From assembly GCF_038397735.1 (NCBI RefSeq), contig NZ_CP151635.1, positions 2,914,001 through 2,978,000 of the forward strand: a DNA stretch of 64,000 bases, written 5' to 3'. The position numbers were made by a program, and so were the translations under genes. A model generated the notes under the pieces. That model searched no databases and was not told where the DNA came from. It saw only the letters and a program-made list of their open reading frames with translations. Of the stretch, positions 60,471-64,000 are shown piece after piece. The DNA comes from Microbacterium sp. LWH13-1.2 (GTDB taxonomy: Bacteria > Actinomycetota > Actinomycetes > Actinomycetales > Microbacteriaceae). How positions within the stretch are numbered: position 1 is the first letter of the stretch; each line of letters opens with the position of its first letter.

Positions 60471-61526
60471 TCACGAGTGTTCCTTCTGTGTGTCGGTGGT
60501 GAGACCGGTGTCGGTGGTGAGGGATGCAGAGGTCGAGGAGGAGTCGTCGAGCGCGTCGCGCCTGTCGTCGCGGCGCGTCTTCATGAGGCTGGCGATGGTG
60601 GCGACCGCGATGGTCGCGCCGATGAAGACCAGCGAGAACCAGATCGGGATCTCGGGAGCCCACAGCATCGGCTCGCCGCCGTTGATGAACGGCAGCTCGT
60701 TGACGTGCATCGCGTGCAGGACGAGCTTGACGCCGATGAAGGCGAGGATGACCGCGAGGCCCTGGGCGAGGTAGACGAGGCGCTGCAGCAGGCCGCCGAT
60801 GAGGAAGTACAGCTGGCGCAGACCCATGAGGGCGAAGGCGTTGGCCGTGAAGACGATGTAGGCCTCTTCGGTCAGACCGTAGATCGCCGGGATCGAGTCG
60901 ACCGCGAAGATCAGGTCGACGAAGCCGATCGCGATGATCACGAGGAACATCGGGGTGAAGAATCGCCTGCCGTCACGCTGCACGGTCAGACGGTCGCCGT
61001 TGTACTCGTCGCTCACCGGCAGGATGCGGCGCACGAAGCGCATGAAGCGGCCGTTCGCCGGGTTGTGGTCGCCCTGGGCGAATGCCTGGCGGTATGCCAG
61101 GAACAGCAGCAGGGCGCCGAAGAGGTAGAAGATCCAGGAGAAGTTCTCGATCAGCGTGGCGCCGAGGGCGATGAAGCCACCGCGCATGATCAGCGCGATC
61201 ACGATGCCGATCATCAGCACCTTCTGCTGATACATCCGCGGCACGGCGAAGCCGGTCATCACGATCAGGAACACGAAGAGGTTGTCGATCGACAGCGCCT
61301 TCTCGGTGAGGTAGCCGGCGAAGTACTCGCCGCCGTATGTCCAGCCCGAGACGGTGCCGATGCCGACGCCGAACAGCAGCGCAAGTCCGATGTAGAAGGC
61401 CGACCAGCGCGCGGACTCGCCGATGGTGGGCTCATGCGGCTTTCGCACATGGGCGAAGAACTCGTACACGAAGAAGACGATCGTGACGGCGATCGTGATG
61501 ATCCACACGAGGGGTGTGATGTTCAA
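60471..61526 (-). CDS. TerC-family membrane protein (manganese exporter type)
   Basis: A 351-residue integral membrane protein with seven to nine segments and the TerC motifs EKALSIDNLFVFLIVM and FVDLIFAVDSIPAIYGL, each with the conserved acidic residues that bind metal in the membrane. TerC proteins export Mn2+ and help load exported metalloenzymes. I start at the TTG at 61526 because GGAG lies 7 nt upstream and because the upstream ATG at 61580 lies inside the riboswitch. The leader is a yybP-ykoY Mn2+ riboswitch, so expression should rise with Mn2+. The C-terminal tail is Ser/Thr/Asp-rich. Confidence 0.92.
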   Translation of the reverse strand: MNITPLVWIITIAVTIVFFVYEFFAHVRKPHEPTIGESARWSAFYIGLALLFGVGIGTVSGWTYGGEYFAGYLTEKALSIDNLFVFLIVMTGFAVPRMYQQKVLMIGIVIALIMRGGFIALGATLIENFSWIFYLFGALLLFLAYRQAFAQGDHNPANGRFMRFVRRILPVSDEYNGDRLTVQRDGRRFFTPMFLVIIAIGFVDLIFAVDSIPAIYGLTEEAYIVFTANAFALMGLRQLYFLIGGLLQRLVYLAQGLAVILAFIGVKLVLHAMHVNELPFINGGEPMLWAPEIPIWFSLVFIGATIAVATIASLMKTRRDDRRDALDDSSSTSASLTTDTGLTTDTQKEHS

Positions 61527-61554
61527 GGGGGTCTCCAGAAGACGTAGGCGTGAC

Positions 61555-61670
61555 GATGTCGACGCCAAGGTCTTCTCCATCCTCGAGATCGAGGACCGGG
61601 GACCCGGGATGCAGGGACATCCGTAATGACGAGCCGCCCGTGGTGGAGTACTCCCCTTGGGTTCACTCGA
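61555..61670 (-). promoter_or_regulatory. yybP-ykoY manganese riboswitch
   Basis: On the minus strand the leader reads CCCAAGGGGAGTACTCC (61662-61646), CGTCATTACGG and later GAAGACCTTGG, the conserved internal loops of the yybP-ykoY aptamer. Helix P1 forms between CCAAGG (61660-61655) and CCTTGG (61569-61564), and an inner hairpin TCCTCGA-TC-TCGAGGA is present. A further GGCGT...ACGCC stem just after P1 can form the expression switch. Association with a TerC gene is the classical context. Recognised by motif. Confidence 0.85.
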
Positions 61671-61765
61671 TGCTAGCGAATACATCGGCATTCCAGCTAT
61701 GAGGAAGCTGAGTATGCGCTGCGACGTCGAGCGCCTCGTCAGAGCGTGGAGGCTCAGGCCCTTCG

Positions 61766-62563
61766 TCAGGCCGCGGGGCCGAGGATGAAGTTCCATGCCC
61801 CCGTCAGCACGGCCGCGGTGATCGCGACGACCGGGATCACCGCCGCGACGATCACGAGGAGCGTGTCGCGTCGATCCCACACCGATTCCCTGGCCCACGA
61901 CCTCGGTCCGCTTCCGCCGAACCCGCGCGCCTCCATGGCTGTGGCCAACGACGACCCTCGACGGATCGCGAGTACGAACAGCGCGAATGCCATGCCGAAT
62001 GCGCGGCGCACGCGCGCCTCGTCGGCGACCCCGCGGGCCCTCCGGGCGAGGGCAAGCGCTCGCCAGTCCTCGACGAGCAGGCCCAGCATCCGCATGCCGG
62101 CGAGCGCCCCGACGACGAACCGAGCCGGGAGCCCGACCCGCTGGGCGAGACCGTCGGCGAGGTCGGTGGGATCCACCGTGATGAACAGCACCACCGCCGG
62201 CAGGCCGATCGCGAGCACGCGCACGGCGGTCGCCGCGGCAAGCGCCAACGACCCGTCGCTGATGCGTATGAACAGCCATTCGACATGGATCGTGCCGCCG
62301 GTCGCGCCGTACAGGGCGATCGTGACGGCGCCGAGCGGGGCGGCGATCCACAGCACCGCCGTGCGGGTCCAGAACTCCTTCGCGCGGAGGCCCGCGAGCA
62401 GCAGGAGCGGGATCTCGAGCATCAGCGCGACGGCAGCCGACACGACGTCGATCGTCAGCACGAGCGGCAGCGCGATGAGCAGAGCCGCGGCGAGCTTGGC
62501 CAGGGCCGAGCGCGGCGCGATCGGTCCCGGACGTTCGATGCGGGCGGTGAGCGGATCGATCAT
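61766..62563 (-). CDS. ECF transporter transmembrane T component
   Basis: A 265-residue EcfT protein with five to six hydrophobic segments and the coupling motifs LALARRARGVAD (AxxARG type, about 185) and AMEARGFGG (about 220), which couple ATP hydrolysis to the S component. The start overlaps the ATPase stop by 4 bp, so the two are co-translated. Stop lies 239 bp from the riboswitch-TerC region on the same strand. Confidence 0.9.
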   Translation of the reverse strand: MIDPLTARIERPGPIAPRSALAKLAAALLIALPLVLTIDVVSAAVALMLEIPLLLLAGLRAKEFWTRTAVLWIAAPLGAVTIALYGATGGTIHVEWLFIRISDGSLALAAATAVRVLAIGLPAVVLFITVDPTDLADGLAQRVGLPARFVVGALAGMRMLGLLVEDWRALALARRARGVADEARVRRAFGMAFALFVLAIRRGSSLATAMEARGFGGSGPRSWARESVWDRRDTLLVIVAAVIPVVAITAAVLTGAWNFILGPAA

Positions 62564-64000
62564 CGGCCGACCTCGATGCGACGGGCGCGGAGGGCGTCCA
62601 GCACGGCCTCGTCGTGACTGATCGCGACGATGGCCGTCCCCTCGTCCCGGAGCCGGGCGATCAGGCCGACGAGCTCGGCCCAGGTCGTCGCATCCTGTCC
62701 GAACGTGGGCTCGTCGAGCACCAGCATCCGGGGGCGCGTCGCGAGGGCGGCGGCGACGGTGAGCCGTCTCTTCTCGCCGCCCGACAGCGTGTAGGGGTTC
62801 GCACCGGCGAGCGACGTGAGCCGCAGCCGATCGAGCAGGTCGTCGACCCGCACGGCGATCTCGGCCTCCGGGAGCTTCAGGGCTCGCGGGCCGACCGACA
62901 GCTCATCCCGAACCGTCTTCGCGAGCAACTGGTGCTCGGGCGTCTGCATCACCGTGGCGATGCGAGTGAGCAGAGCGCGTGACGACCAGCGGAAGGGATC
63001 GCTCCTCTCCCCCGCAGCGAGGGCGGGGAGCGCCGAGACCAGGCCGCTCTCGGCGGGGATGAGCCCCGCCAGCGTGAGCCCGAGAGTCGACTTGCCGGCG
63101 CCGTTCGCGCCCGTCACGCCCAGCGCCTCACCGGCGTGCACCTCGATGTCGAAGGGGCCGGCCACCGCCAGTCCGCGCCGTCGGGAGACCGAGAGCCCTC
63201 GCGCCTCGAGCAGGGTCTCCCCCGGCCGCTGCGACGGCGCCGACGGCGTGGCGGGGGGATGCCCCGGAACCCACACACCGGATGCCGCGAGCTCCGCGCC
63301 GCGTGCGCCGAGCACCTCGTCTGGGTTGCCGTCGGCGAGGACGACCGTTCCCTCCGGGGCGGCGCCCAGCACGACGACGCGGGTGACCAGCGGCAGCCAG
63401 ACGTCGATGCGGTGCTCGATCACGACGAGGGTCGCGCCGCTGACGTCGAGGGCTGCGGCTACCGCATCCCTCACATCCTGCACGCCCTGCGGGTCGAGGT
63501 TGGCCGTCGGCTCGTCGAGGAGGATCGCGCCGGGGCGCATCGCCAGCACCCCGGCCAGGGCGAGGCGCTGCTTCTGTCCGCCCGAGAGGGCCGCTGTCGA
63601 CCGATCCAGCGCGACGTCGAGATCGACGGCATCCAACGCCTGCCGCACCCGCTGCCAGATCTCGTCGCGAGGGATGCCGAGGTTCTCGCAACCGAACGCG
63701 ACGTCATCGCCGACCCTGGCGAGGATCGTCTGGGTGTCGGGATCTTGCAGGACCATGCCGACCCGTCCGCGCGCATCGGCGGGCTTCTGCCCGTCGACGA
63801 GCAGCGCACCCTGCGTCTCACCCTCATCGGCCCCGCCGAGCACACCGCCGAAGCCCTGCAGCAGGGTCGATTTCCCCGAACCCGAGGCGCCGAGCAGCAG
63901 CACCCGCTCCCCGGGCTCGATGCGCAGGTCGACGTCACGCACCGCCCACCGCAGCCGCGTCGCGTACCGCCACCCCCAGCCGCGGGCTTCGAGGGTGGCG
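62560..64000 (-). CDS. ECF transporter ATPase, fused EcfA1-EcfA2 (5' end outside window)
   Basis: Two ABC domains in one chain. The first has Walker A GASGSGKST, signature LSGGQKQ and Walker B ILLDEPTANLD; the second Walker A GANGAGKST, signature LSGGEKR and Walker B LVLDEPTFGQD. They correspond to the separate A and A' subunits of other ECF systems. The frame is open to the right edge (residues LEARGWGWRYATRLRWAVRD precede the visible part), so the start lies outside; a GTG at 63942 is not the natural start. With EcfT it powers uptake of a vitamin or metal through an S component not seen in this window. Confidence 0.92.
   Translation of the reverse strand, partial: ATLEARGWGWRYATRLRWAVRDVDLRIEPGERVLLLGASGSGKSTLLQGFGGVLGGADEGETQGALLVDGQKPADARGRVGMVLQDPDTQTILARVGDDVAFGCENLGIPRDEIWQRVRQALDAVDLDVALDRSTAALSGGQKQRLALAGVLAMRPGAILLDEPTANLDPQGVQDVRDAVAAALDVSGATLVVIEHRIDVWLPLVTRVVVLGAAPEGTVVLADGNPDEVLGARGAELAASGVWVPGHPPATPSAPSQRPGETLLEARGLSVSRRRGLAVAGPFDIEVHAGEALGVTGANGAGKSTLGLTLAGLIPAESGLVSALPALAAGERSDPFRWSSRALLTRIATVMQTPEHQLLAKTVRDELSVGPRALKLPEAEIAVRVDDLLDRLRLTSLAGANPYTLSGGEKRRLTVAAALATRPRMLVLDEPTFGQDATTWAELVGLIARLRDEGTAIVAISHDEAVLDALRARRIEVGR

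Noticed and set aside
61527..61580. ATG at 61580 as the TerC start
   Set aside because: It would make the riboswitch aptamer part of the coding region; the TTG at 61526 has a proper ribosome site and gives a normal TerC N-terminus.

Overview
The window looks like a chromosomal segment of a high-GC actinobacterium of the family Microbacteriaceae, most likely Microbacterium or a close relative. This is inferred from the very high GC at third codon positions, frequent GTG starts, many ATGA or TGATG gene junctions and the resemblance of the proteins; there is no rRNA gene to confirm it. I see no insertion sequences, prophage, CRISPR array or tRNA genes. Both ends cut a gene: a dihydroxyacetone-type kinase on the left and an ECF-transporter ATPase on the right.

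Roughly the left two thirds (1-47 kb) is a mosaic of carbohydrate and organic-acid catabolism, with one transcription factor per module. In order: a tetrulose/triose kinase plus TIM-barrel isomerase with a GntR regulator (1-3.4 kb); a LacI regulator; a two-gene surface module of a tandem-esterase WxL protein and a DUF916 membrane protein (4.5-8.4 kb); the 2-methylcitrate operon with its GntR regulator (8.8-13 kb); an EamA exporter, a CGNR regulator, an acetylxylan-esterase-like enzyme and a DUF3800 gene carrying a strong RNA hairpin (13-16.4 kb); a six-gene operon of cupin isomerase, FGGY kinase, 2-hydroxyacid dehydrogenase, AroE-like dehydrogenase, phosphotriesterase-type lactonase and ABM protein (16.5-21.8 kb); an RbsABC-type transporter (21.9-25.5 kb); a ketose 3-epimerase with a divergent LacI regulator (25.7-27.8 kb); a complete non-phosphorylating L-fucose pathway with a GntR regulator (27.9-33.7 kb); a transaldolase-like gene divergent from ribokinase, D-ribose pyranase and a HutC-type GntR regulator (33.7-36.6 kb); and a sugar ABC transporter (no ATPase gene) behind a class V aminotransferase with a divergent GntR regulator (41.8-47.2 kb).

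The most interesting signal is a 16-bp palindrome, consensus ACYTGTNNTWACAGGT with a GT-N4-AC core. It lies before the cupin-isomerase operon (twice), before the RbsABC operon, between the transaldolase and ribokinase genes, and before a KDPG-type aldolase gene 17 kb further on. It links these loci into one regulon, most simply controlled by the HutC-type regulator at 35.8 kb. Together they encode uptake, pyranase, two kinases, isomerase, two dehydrogenases, lactonase and two aldolases, which is the parts list of a sugar pathway I cannot match to a described one.

The right third (47-64 kb) is more housekeeping: aldo-keto reductase, lipoprotein, DUF4407 coiled-coil membrane protein, TetR regulator with a flavin oxidoreductase, rlmN, a membrane protein with two L7/L12-like repeats, the aldolase operon, an SDR pair, a roadblock protein, an aminoglycoside-phosphotransferase-like kinase, a CNNM protein, a TerC protein behind a yybP-ykoY manganese riboswitch, and an ECF transporter.
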